From Malaya genurostris (lineage: Eukaryota > Arthropoda > Insecta > Diptera > Culicidae): DNA of 64,000 bases. The stretch's first letter is position 1. Each line of letters starts with the position of its first letter. The DNA is taken from positions 3,774,001 through 3,838,000 of the forward strand of contig NC_080571.1 in NCBI RefSeq assembly GCF_030247185.1. The letters run 5' to 3'. A program made the translations under genes and the position numbers. Below are positions 54,504 through 64,000 of the stretch, one piece after another. The notes beneath the pieces are model-generated. The model was not told the origin of the DNA. It ran no database searches and worked only from the letters and a program-made list of their open reading frames with translations.

Positions 54504-55736
54504 ATTGTTCCACCTGACTGGAGGCAAGTTAAAGTTATCGCTATTTACAAGCCGGGGAAACCAGCTTCCAATCACAACTCATATAGACCCATTGCAATGT
54601 TGTCCTGCATCAGAAAATTGTTCGAAGAAATTATTCTTCGATTTCTCGACACTTGGGTCGAGACGAACGGTTTGTTGTCAGATACTCAGTTTGTTTTCCG
54701 TAGAAATAAAGGAACGAATGATTGCCTTGCATTGCTTTCGTCTGACATCCAAATTGCCTTCGCTCAAAAACAACAAATGGCATCTGTATTTTTAGACATA
54801 AAAGGAGCATTTGATTCAGTTTCCTTTGATGTTCTTTCAGACAAGCTCCACCAACATGGACTTCCAGCGATTATAAATAATTATTGGCAATTGGCAGATG
54901 ATGGCGTGGTTTCAGTTACTGGACCCAAAGCTATTGATCTGCATAAACCATTGCAAGATACCTTAGATAACTTGTTTGGGCTGTTCATCTGGGTATCGAA
55001 TTCTCTGCGGAGAAAACAGAACTGGTCGTCTTTTCAAGAAAGCATGATCCCGCCCAGCTTCAGCTTCATATGATGGAAAGAATGATCCAACAGGTTTTGA
55101 CTTTCAAATACCTCGGGGTGTGGTTTGATTCCAAATGCACGTGCGGAGGACACATTAGGTGTCTGATAACAAAATGCAGTAAATTTTCTTCGAACAATAA
55201 CAGGATCTAGGTGGGGTGCTCATCCGCAAGATCTAATAAAATTGTATCAGACAACGATACTTTCAGTGATGGAATATGGATGCGTTTGTTTTCGTTCCGC
55301 TGCAAACTCTCATATTATCAAACTGGAGCGAATTCAGTACCGTTGTTTGCGAATTGCCTTAGGCTGCATGCATTCGACACATACAATGAGTCTTGAAGTT
55401 CTAGCGGGAGTTCTTCCATTAAAAGATCGATTTTGGGAGCTTTCATCACGCCTGCTAATAAGATGTGAGGTGCTGAATCCCATGGTAATTAATAATTTCG
55501 AACGACTAGTCGAGCTTCGATCTCAAACAAAATTCATGACATTATATTTTAATCACATGTCACAGGAAATCATCCCATCAAGATATATTCCTATCCGTGT
55601 CAGTATCCTGAGTGCCCCTGACTCAACTTTATTTTTCGATACATCCATGCAGCGCGAAGTGCGTGGAATCCCGGATCATCTACGCTCGACGGAAATCCCA
55701 AAAATATTTTCAAGTAAGTTCAGGCATATTGACTCT

Positions 55737-56059
55737 TTCCCTTATTACCAGTATCACTACACGGTGAAAACAAAGTGAAGTGATTGTGACCCTTATTATC
55801 GGTATCACTTCATGGTGAAAATCGAGTGAAGTGAATTTAGATCCTTATTACGGAAGCCGCTTTAGAGACAAAAGTAATTACTTGGATGAACTTGATGTCA
55901 TTATGAACATCACGCCACCAACATTTTGTCGAAAAAAATAGTTTTTTCCACTACCCTGATCACTTCACTATGCGTGATACTGGTAATAGGGAAAATCAAG
56001 TGATGTGACATGTAAGTGAAGTGAATGTGAAAGTGGAAGTGAGAACGGTAATAAGCGCC
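55737..56059. mobile_element. 3-bp-TSD MITE, copy 3
   Basis: A 323-bp unit runs TTCCCTTATTACC to GGTAATAAGCGCC in inverse orientation to copy 2, flanked by TCT (55734-55736, 56060-56062). It sits in the RNase H part of the dead LINE, where the intact LINE is continuous. Confidence 0.88.
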
Positions 56060-57366
56060 TCTGAGAAAATATTTTACACGGACGGATCACGAATTGAAGA
56101 GGCTACTGGGTTTGGTATATTCATCAAGAATGTTTCGGCTTCATTTAGGCTTCAAGAACCAAGTGTAATCGTCACATTCTCCCCAAACCATTATTTTCTC
56201 TTCACAGATAGTTGAGCGCAATTGAAGCCGTTCGCTAAAACGCTGCTGGCAAAAATGAACCGTTTTTCTTGGACAAAATAAAACAGTGCCTGAACGACAT
56301 ATTGAATAATAATTATCAAATCACAATAGTTTGGGTCCCGGCTCATTGCTCCATTGTAGGCAATGAAAGAGCCGATATTTTAGCCAAACGTGGTGCTATT
56401 GAAGGTGAAATTTAGCGCGACTCGCCAAAGAACACTTGTCAACTGGTAAAGTTCTTGGGACAAAAAAGATCTGGGTCGGTGGGTGCACTCAATTATCCCT
56501 AAAATATCGACAAAAGCATGGTTCAGGGGGCTGGATGTGAGTAGGGATTTCATTCGTGTGATGTCCAGACTCATGTCCAATTACTACACGTTAGATGCAC
56601 ACCTTCTTCGAATTGGACTTTCCGAGATTAATCATTGTGCTTGTGGCGAAGATTATCGCGATATTGATCATGTGGTTTGGACATGCGTGGAGTATCGTGA
56701 TGTCAGATCTCAACTAATAAATTCCTTGCGTATCCAATGTAGACTATCCAATGTCCCAGTTCGAGACATTCTTGCTTGTCGTGACCTTGCTTACATGAAA
56801 CTTATTTATCATTTCATAAAGACAATTGAAGTTTCAATTTAATACTTGACCCTTTTGAGTCTTAGTTCTGACTCCTACTGCGTCCATTAGTTCATCCAAT
56901 AGCAAAATTTTAATAAACATGATGTGCTGATAAAAACAAACTCGAAATAGGTTATGAAATCAACAACAAAATGTATAAAAATTTCAGCTTATTCTATAAT
57001 TTATAGTAGTTAATCGTTTGGTTCCAATAATATGATATTTAAAAAATAAAAGGAACATGTTTTATTAAACTCAAATCGTTGTGATTATATTAGTATTATA
57101 TTAGGATAAGAATTCTATGTAAAAGTGATGCTACGGCGAAGAAAAACTTATGTAAATTTCCTTAAGAAATAAACGTATTTATGAAAAAAAAATCTAGTTG
57201 ACAGATCTTGTTAGTTAGTGAAAATATAAAACTACTTTGGGACTACTAGTCCACGGTTTCCACTTCCAAAAGCACCGATAATAGTGAAGAAAATCTCCAA
57301 AAACGGAACTCACTTCCATTTCTCAGCCGACTTTCACAAATCTTGATTCAAATTAAAGCTCTCATT

Positions 57367-58590
57367 CACCCTCATTCTTGTTTACGTCCGTATCTGCAAT
57401 ACGACGAACGGGTACTTTCGAACGAATACGAATAAGCCATTCTTGTTTTCACTCGAATGAATTCGAACGCGACTCGTTTGCCACAACTATTCAAATATCA
57501 GTAAACTTCTTAAAATAAATGCTAAGCCTTGATATAATCAGTCCAATTCATGTTATTAACCATATGCGAAACGCTAGAATGTATGCCATTTTAGTTTCAA
57601 ACGAAACGTGTATTCGAACATCATTCGTACGAACGAAATGTCCCATTCCCGTTTACGGACGAATAGACGAAATGCCGTGGTTTCGATTCGTCAGTTTAAT
57701 GTTGCGAATCAACCGTTCGAACACATTGAAAAAAGTTTAACCGATCTCTAACAAAATTATTTTCGAATCTAAAGGTGATTTGTAATCAAATCATAAATTT
57801 GTGTTTTGCATAAATCATTTAGAAAGCATAGCAGTATAGTAAAATGCTGTTTTTTTTCTGGGGAGCCTTTGAATATATGCGAGGTTCAAAGTTTTTACGC
57901 ATCAATTTTGTATCTATTAAGTACTTTATGGAAAATACGCCAACATGCGTAAACATGGGTAAACATGCTTTATTTTATATTAAATGCATGATTTTACCAA
58001 TGAAATAAATATGTAGGCTATCGAAAACATGACAAAATTGCAAGAAAAATGCAACATATTTTTCGCAGATACTACTGATCGGACTGCTATTTCAAATGCT
58101 TTTTTTTTACTTTGCACGAAGTTTAATTGAAAATTTCATTTACCGACTTGAATAAAATTGGTCCTGAGTACGATATTTATTTATTATGTAGCATTCGTCA
58201 CTTCCTTGATGCTTGCAATCTTCCTTAAAAATCTACCTGCGCTACCGACCCTTCTTTTGCACAGGAATCGCGTACGTACACGTTCGAGTGAAAACAAGAA
58301 TGGCTTGTTCGCATTCGTTCGAAAGCATGTGTTCGTCGTATGGTCGATACGGACGTAAGCAAACATGATGATACAAAATCAGTGAAAAAAACAAGTCAAA
58401 TAACAAATGATATCAAAGATTTTTATTTACAACTCAAATCTGTACCAGCACTGATAGTTTAAAGTTGGATGGGCGTTGTTTTTATGCATGTTCGATGTTT
58501 TAAAGTGTGATTGATTCGAACGTAAACGGGAATACGAATTTGCTATACTTTCGAACGTATCGCATACGGCCGTAAACAAGAATGAGGGTG
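57367..58590. mobile_element. Composite foldback element with CACCCTCATTC ends
   Basis: The ends CACCCTCATTCTTGTTTACG and its inverse are flanked by ATT (57364-57366, 58591-58593). A second inverted arm pair lies within it: 57385-57480 matches 58262-58375 reversed, through ATACGACGAAC and CATTCTTGTTTTCACTCGAA. The middle contains the dispersed repeat found at 37.7 kb. No ORF is supported. It may be two nested members of one family. Confidence 0.6.
57950..58183. repeat. Dispersed repeat, copy without the mini-transposon
   Basis: Relative of 37716-38013. At 58011-58016 it reads ATGTAGG, the single TA at which the other copy carries the 84-bp Tc1 derivative. Confidence 0.75.
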
Positions 58591-58758
58591 ATTGTCTTTA
58601 GATATACTGTGCAATTTCATCCTGATCCGACTTCCGGTTCAGAAGTGTCAAAACATTCAAATCGTCGTTCAAAATGACGATGCATAACTAGTACGCGTCG
58701 GTACGTGCGGCTTTGCTCCGTTCGCAGCGTGCTTTGTTCAATTCCGTATAGCGTGCAG

Positions 58759-58820
58759 GGTTGCCACATTAAAGTTTATATTTTTCAGGTGAAAAAATGT
58801 AAATTTCTAATTCTTTTATT
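58759..58820. repeat. Truncated hAT MITE end (CAGGGTTGCCACATT)
   Basis: The first 60 bp resemble the left end of the element at 14707. No matching right end was found, so it is probably a fragment. Confidence 0.55.
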
Positions 58821-58938
58821 CAATTTGTACCTACTTGTTAGTGTTATTACAAGATCATGAGATGGATTAAAAAGGTTTCAGTAATAACTATCATCAATTT
58901 GCTTTCACATTACAGTGATTTTATTTTTACATGATTAA

Positions 58939-59356
58939 GGCCCTTATTACCGGTGTCACTACACGGTGAAAGGCCCTTATTACCGGTATCACTACACGGT
59001 GAAAACCAAGTGAAGTGATTGCGACCCTTATTATGGCCCTTATTACCGTTCTCACTCCACTTTCACATTCACTTCACTTACATGTCACTTCACTTGATTT
59101 TACCTATTATCGGTATCACGCATAGTGAAGTGATCACTGTGGTGGAAAAAACTAATTTTTTCAACAAAATGTTGGTGGCGTGATGTTCATAATGACATCA
59201 AGTTTATTGAAGTAATTACTATTGTCTCAGAAGCGACTTCCGTAGTAAGGACATAAATTCTCTTCACTCGATTTTCACCGTGAAGTGATACCCATAATAA
59301 GAGTCACAATCACTTCACTTGGTTTTCACCGTGTAGTGATACCGGTAATAAGGGCC
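58939..59356. mobile_element. 3-bp-TSD MITE, copy 4, with extra terminal repeats
   Basis: The complete unit is about 59033-59356. In front of it stand two further copies of the terminus (GGCCCTTATTACCGG at 58939 and 58973), so three left ends are stacked. Either successive insertions or unequal exchange could explain this. No clean 3-bp duplication could be read. Confidence 0.75.
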
Positions 59357-59359
59357 ACA

Positions 59360-60000
59360 ATTTTTTTCTAGCAGTCATAAATTCACCCGAATTCGAACTA
59401 TATCAAAGGACCTAAGTGATTCGCATTTCACTCCAATTTTTGTATTTTAATTTCATTAATTGAACTCAGTACTTTGTTTGAGTTAATCTAATTGAGTTCA
59501 AGCACTCATATTTTTTTTACTCACATATAGCCAACAAAATGTTGGAGCAGCTGATGGTTTCGCAGCAAATGTCTAGTGTCCAAATTATGAAACGGTATGC
59601 GGAAAAGTTCAGTGAAATGTTTCTACGTTCTCCTAAAATGTTTATATCGGAGAAACGTTGTTCTGAGGGAAATGTTCAAATTCTAGTGTTGTTCTTCGAA
59701 AAAAAACTGATTTAGTCAGTTTAGTGAACGATAAGAATTTGACATCATTGTGGTCCCAAACGCAGCGCATTGAAGGTTTTTCTATTCCATATTTAGTGCA
59801 TGCTGGAAAAAATAGTAAAACATGTACTCAAATCTATTCATCAAACCGTTGCTTCATTTTCTGATCGGTGCAAATTTGTTTTTCGGATATTACGTAATAA
59901 CGTTTGCATTGCAACAATGGAGCGACCTTCCGGAACATTCGCCATAGCGGAACAATATATGTGTGTAGACATGTTTTTGAGTTCTTTCTTCGTTTTATTT
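59360..60000. other. Unassigned stretch
   Basis: The + strand from 59538 opens with ATGTTGGAGCAGCTGATGG and stays open for about 58 codons. Possible continuation fragments (59760-59970) lie in other frames. This could be a decayed gene or transposon ORF. I do not recognise it. Confidence 0.3.
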
Positions 60001-60004
60001 ATCA

Positions 60005-60672
60005 ATAGTTATCAGCTGGGGAACGTTGGGCGGGTTCCCTAACTTGGGTACCACATCGATATTCAGCCGCTCCATCTCCTCCAACGATCGCTTCGAGTAG
60101 TGTGCCGACGACAGATCCGGCTTGAACACCGCACCGGTATTTCTTGATGACCGACGCAACTACCGGCCGGCATTTGACACTATAAATTTTCCCGTTCACG
60201 GCCAGTCCGTAGTGAAAAAACAGCGGCTTTGACATTCCCTTCTCGCTGATTTCTTCGTGGGGGAAGTAAAATACGATCATTGCCTGCAGGTTCGATACCA
60301 GTGGACGCAACTTCTGCTTCCTGACATATATTTTCATGTTCACCAGATACTTTTTAACTATTTGGCCTGTTACACTGGCCTCCCGGTCGTTCGCTTGGCC
60401 AACGTAGTCACTTTTCCCTCGGTCTTCCTCTCCAGTTTTCTTTGGAGCTTCTCGTAGCTCAGAGTCGTCGGCCGTTCGGAACCGGGCCTTCTTTCGATGC
60501 CCTGATTGTTGTCTAATAGTTCCAAGATATTGTATATGCCGGAACGGAAGGATCCGGTGTCCACAAAGTGCCTCACGATGTCCCTTTTCGACGCGGCGAG
60601 GTGTCTGAACGCAGTTGCTCCACTGTTTTTACTGTCACTGATAGGGTTGTCAATGTTCGTCTGCTGACTCAT
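60005..60672 (-). pseudogene. Tc1/mariner transposase of a second DD37E-like lineage, C-truncated
   Basis: The - strand reads FRHLAASKRDIVRHFVDTGS and an HTH with RRPGSERPTTLSYEKLQRKL, then after a break KGMSKPLFFHYGLAVNGKIY and PDLSSAHYSKRSLEEMERL. The last piece includes the second catalytic aspartate. The first catalytic aspartate region is deleted. The sequence stops at PPNVPQL, just before the third catalytic glutamate would come at the DD37E spacing. It differs from the 4089/19777 family. Confidence 0.75.
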
Positions 60673-60679
60673 GGGTTAC

Positions 60680-61745
60680 TATGATTTATGCTGCATGAGT
60701 GGTTTCATCAGTGCAAGTGAAGGTAAACCCAAGAAAAATCGGCAATTTTTGTCCGTTAACCTAAACAAACGTTAAACCTAAACATTGATAACATTCTACA
60801 TGCATAATTTTTCAAAAGCCCGACATGCTATTTTTGACGTCATTTTAAATCTTTCGTGTTTCGTAGTTTTAATTATCATTAAGAACCAATTTCACTTTCT
60901 TCTATTGTTCACTCTCATGGCCACTTTCACTAAGGTGTAATATTTACAATACAGATATCAATTCCGAACTACTTTTAGTCGTCTTCATTATTGTATCCGC
61001 TTTAAATGTTTGTTGGAATATTGCAAATGTATTAATAGTGGATATTAGAATTTAAATGCGATAAAGTAAAATTGATTAAAAATTCTACTAACAGGCCAAC
61101 GCAAGGTGATCATTTATTAAATCCCAATCAATCCTGTCTCAAATTGCATCCACAGATAAAGTATTGAAGTATACTTTTCTGGCATTTTAAGGAAACTGTT
61201 TATTGAACAACGTATCCACTGTTATATTTCTTCTATTATACATTAATTTGTCTGCGAAATTCCGTACATTTTTTTCCAAACAGGATTTTTTTCAACTTGA
61301 CTTGACAATTTATATACAGAAAAATTATAATGTTGTGTACGAGACACGACCAATCACAATGACATAAAAATGCAAGTTTCATACTCACTCATCAATAGAC
61401 GACAATAAAGACGAAAAGAAATAAATTGTGAAACACTAGTCATAGATTTCCTATAGCTAATGTTAGGATTTTAAGAGTCACTAAGATATATACTTTTTGA
61501 TAAATTACATTCGTGACTGGAATCATTGATGCTGTACGTTTTAAAAATTACAAAGCTTTGCTTGCGCTACTCTTATTAGTTTGAACGAGCGATAAAACGA
61601 GTCGTTTTATTTTGACTTTCATTAGGAAAACTGTCAGAAACATTATTGCATGATCGACGAGGATACACAATGACTCGTATATAGTATTGCCTACTAGCTC
61701 GTTCTAATGGAACTTGGAGATGCAGACTATTTTCAACATGACTTA
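60680..61745. other. Intronic or intergenic stretch, no gene seen
   Basis: AT-rich; the - strand ORF 61878-61576 overlaps the next mobile element and has no family resemblance. Confidence 0.35.
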
Positions 61746-62161
61746 AAACTAGGGATGGTACTCGGAAGGTATCGATACCTAGGGTATCAGGATACCGAAA
61801 TTTTGGGTATCGATACAAGGTATCAAAAGGCAATAGTGTATAAATACCTGTAAATATCAATTTATACTTGCGCAGCAATCATTTCGGAATAAAATAAAAT
61901 TGTCGACTGTGGCGTTATTTTATGATGTACAGAAAGGTTTTTCCATAAATTTTTTGCATCACAGTGTTACGACTAACGGTGAACTCATGGATGATGTTCC
62001 CATCTTCACATAAAATACATTCATATTTTCTATTTTTGTTGTTGCCAACACTGGTATTAAAATTTGAATAAATAAGGAACGTGCGAGAAAGGACGTAATT
62101 TCTTTACAACGGTTTTTTCTTTTAGCCTCTTTCGTGCGTATCCGAACAATACGTATATTCA

Positions 62162-62320
62162 GGGGACGGGTATAGCGTGATGGGATAGTCGATGCCTTTC
62201 ACGCAACCCGCCTGGGTTCGATTTCCAACCCCGCACATAGGGTCAGAAAGATTTTCTGGTCCGAAGAGGCGAATGACCTAAGATGTTAAAGCCTCTATAA
62301 TTAAAACAAAAAAAAAATAC
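62162..62320 (+). mobile_element. tRNA-derived SINE
   Basis: TATAGCGTGATGGGATAGTC (A-box region) is followed by CTGGGTTCGATTTCCAACCC (B box), then GCGAATGACC..AGATGTTAAAGCCTCTATAA and an A-rich tail. This is a typical insect tRNA-related SINE layout. The A box is mildly diverged. Confidence 0.75.
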
Positions 62321-62389
62321 GTATATTTCTTGCCACATAGATGGCACTTCGCTTTTCACGACACGTTTGTGCAAAAGCACATATTTTTT

Positions 62390-62526
62390 CTATTTCTTCG
62401 CGTTTCGCCTTCGGATAATCAGTGCTAAGCTAGCGATTTAAATTGAACTGCTAGACGCGAGATGGCAGTTCAATTTGAACTGCTTTAAGCACTGATGAGT
62501 CGAAGGCGAAACGCGAAGAAATAGAA
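62390..62526. repeat. Hairpin with about 60-bp arms
   Basis: CTATTTCTTCGCGTTTCGCC at 62390 is exactly reversed at 62507-62526, and pairing continues imperfectly through TCAGTGCTAAG and AATTGAACTGC. The loop lies near 62455. It is either a small MITE or a palindrome formed within the surrounding element. Confidence 0.7.
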
Positions 62527-62662
62527 ACAATTCCTATTGCTATTACGACGGGACCGGGGACGGACGGAACGGGAGCACCAGGCTTGCGCATGTATTGGTA
62601 TGACGTTGGCCGAAGAAAAAAATGTTCCATTGGGGACGGATTTAATTTATACCTTTCACACA

Positions 62663-62733
62663 GATATAGTCGATACTTTTCACGCAGCCCACCTGGGTTC
62701 GATTCCCAACTGCCTCTATTATTGAAACAAACA
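62663..62733 (+). mobile_element. SINE fragment
   Basis: TAGTCGATACTTTTCACGCAG followed by the B box GGGTTCGATTCCCAAC and a jump to GCCTCTATTATTGAAAC plus an A-rich tail. It matches the SINE at 62162 with an internal deletion. Confidence 0.65.
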
Positions 62734-62892
62734 AAAAATATTCCGTCGTAATGAGAGTTGACTTTAATCTGTTGCGATACTGTAAGTATCGAGAACAAAA
62801 GTATCGATACTAACAGGATCGCTCTTATGTGATGTGATATCGATACCAAAAATACCCGATTCTTGATAGAAAGTATCGATACCTCATCCCTA

Positions 62893-63300
62893 CTTAAGGA
62901 GCAAGACTCTTTGCAAGCGTATGAGTAATATCAACAATGTGTGCGTAAAAACAAATTCCGGCGCTTCTTTTCCTATTTTAATCAATAAATTCACCATATA
63001 GTTGAAAAGTGAAACAATCAGTTCATTCTGCTTAAAGTTGCAATTCAAGAAAAGCGAAAATCTTAGTCTAAAACTCTTCCATGGACCCATAGTGTTATAT
63101 ACCATCCGACTCAGTTCGACGAGATCGGAAAATATCTGTGTGTGTGCTTGTGTGTGCACTTTTCGAAGATATTTTAACGCGCTTAATTTCTCAGAGATGG
63201 CTGAACCGATCTTAACAAACTTATGCTTGTTTGGAAGCTACTATCGGGTCATTGATCAAGTTCGAAGATCAAATGGCTGTGATTTTTGATTCCGGAGATA
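62893..63300. repeat. Dispersed repeat (relative of 36719-36870) and flanking repeat
   Basis: 62893-63075 matches the Kdm2-intron copy. It is followed by GACGAGATCGGAAAATATCT and TGTGTG runs, a block also echoed at 53300-53335 (TTGAGATCACAAAATGTCTG). Non-coding; the ORF 63002-63289 is not considered real. Confidence 0.5.
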
Positions 63301-63700
63301 TAATGGTATAAGTGACGTAACCGACAAAACACGTTGTTTTTTTATGGCTCTAATGTATACAAGGGTGCCAATATTTTGGGATCACCACTAATTTCGTTTA
63401 GCGCTATTATTCAAAAGTTTAAACACCTCTAAAAAAGTCCCCATGCAAAATTTCAGCTAAATCGGACATAGGTAAGGGGTGCTACCCGGCGGTTTAGGTT
63501 TGAAATTTTTTTTTGAGAAGAAACGTCTTGGAATTGCATGAAACGTCGAGATTTAGTGTTGTCTCAAAAAATTTTTTTTTGAAGAAATTTACTTTTTGGG
63601 ACTTGATTTATCGAAAAAAAAATTTTTAAGATGACACTAAATCTCGACGTTTCATGCAATTCTAAGACTTTTGGCATCAAATTTTTTTTCGATTTTGAAA
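63300..63700. repeat. Dispersed repeat, inverse copy of 9246-9590
   Basis: It runs from GTAACCGACAAAACACGTTG through GTGCCAATATTTTGGGATCAC and GGGGTGCTACCCGGCGG to GGAATTGCATGAAACGTCGAG, the mirror of the 9.3-kb block. A second, oppositely oriented CTCGACGTTTCATGC segment follows at 63641. Confidence 0.65.
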
Positions 63701-64000
63701 ATTTGGTCATATTTCAAGATCTATGAAAATTCCACTAAGTGGACTAAGAAGGGTTTTTTAGATTAGCATCATTCTCTCAAAGTCAAAAATCAAAATAAAA
63801 AATGAGCCCAAATTAGTGTCAGAAATTATTTTATAAAAAGATAAAAAATGAGACTAATTTGAAGAATGAGAAAGGCATTATCACACCACTAGGTGGATTA
63901 AAAAAGGGTTTTTATTAAAGAATTAAAAGCTACATTCATGAAATGTAAGCAATTTTCCATCAAACGTTGGTGAAAAATTGATCAAAACTGATATTTTATC

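Larger units (their letters stand above)
53325..56845 (+). pseudogene. Degraded relative of the I-clade LINE ORF2
   Basis: Pieces at 53325-53605, 54504-55070, 55230-55735 and 56060-56842 align in order with ORF2 of the intact element (for example NNNAPGLDRIKF, FLDIKGAFDSVS, LAGVLPLKDRFW, HVVWTCVEYRDV). It is truncated at its 5' end and lacks about 60 residues of the reverse transcriptase between INNY and QLADD, including the LPQG segment. It carries stops and frameshifts and is split by two later insertions (53606-54503, 55737-56059). The 3' UTR probably runs on to the A-rich run near 57185. Confidence 0.88.
61750..62892. mobile_element. TAGGGATG-ended element, hAT-like, with a nested SINE
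   Basis: The ends TAGGGATGG..GGTATCGATACC and GTATCGATACCTCATCCCTA are inverted, with repeated GGTATCGATAC words inside both ends. The flanks CTTAAAAC and CTTAAGGA agree at 5 of 8 positions, as a decayed 8-bp duplication would. A SINE (62162-62318), a hairpin (62390-62526) and a second SINE scrap lie inside. Confidence 0.55.

Noticed and set aside
59538..59712. Open frame MLEQLMVSQQ... as a gene
   Set aside because: Only about 58 codons; continuation lies in other frames and no family is recognised, so it is listed as unassigned sequence.
1..64000. CRISPR array, operons or other bacterial features
   Set aside because: No regularly spaced identical repeats are present, and the window is clearly animal nuclear DNA with spliceosomal introns.

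Overview
The window is a piece of an insect nuclear genome, most likely a culicine mosquito. It is AT-rich, its genes have introns of 45 nt to 17 kb, and it is packed with transposons typical of mosquitoes: Tc1/mariner DD37E, maT DD37D, an I-clade LINE, tRNA-derived SINEs and many MITEs. The species call is inference from gene structure and repeat content; no species-specific sequence was identified.

Four host genes can be built. Two alpha-arrestin (ARRDC-type) genes lie in tandem on the + strand (exons 2930-3044, 6969-7943, 8003-8145; and 13241-13355, 18097-19074, 21384-21535). Both have three coding exons and both introns in phase 1, as expected of a duplicated pair. The first keeps PPxY motifs and the second has lost them. 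On the - strand are the last two exons of the histone demethylase gene Kdm2: JmjC/CXXC/PHD exon 52167-50232, then F-box/LRR exon 33174-31633. They are separated by a 17-kb intron, and the start of the gene lies beyond the window. Inside that intron, also on the - strand, is a previously hidden small three-exon gene (34272-33855) for a 104-residue protein with 45- and 58-nt introns and its own polyadenylation signal. I do not recognise its family.

Most of the rest is mobile DNA, much of it dated by nesting. Region by region: 1-2.3 kb, a 9-bp-TSD element with a tandem duplication and a nested hAT MITE; 4-6.1 kb, a Tc1-type DD37E element split by a TTAA-flanked element; 9.2-11.3 kb, a Ty3 remnant split by a mariner, followed by a SINE; 14-17.6 kb, several MITEs and a dead Tc1/mariner transposase; 19.8-29.3 kb, three more DD37E copies, a 2-kb foldback element with RSS-heptamer-like ends and a rearranged maT element; 33-50 kb (Kdm2 intron), Harbinger-like and TTAA MITEs, then a dead Tc1 split by both an intact 6-kb I-clade LINE and a 3.3-kb hAT-like element; 52-64 kb, a dead relative of the same LINE with two later insertions, foldback elements, another dead Tc1 transposase, SINEs and dispersed repeats.

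Several insertions can be checked within the window because an uninterrupted relative of the target is also present. This holds for three copies of a 3-bp-TSD MITE family, for an 84-bp minimal Tc1 derivative and for the TTAA element. The regions 11.4-13.2, 27.2-27.9, 29.3-31.6, 44.6-47.2, 48.6-49.8 and 60.7-61.7 kb hold no gene that I can support.
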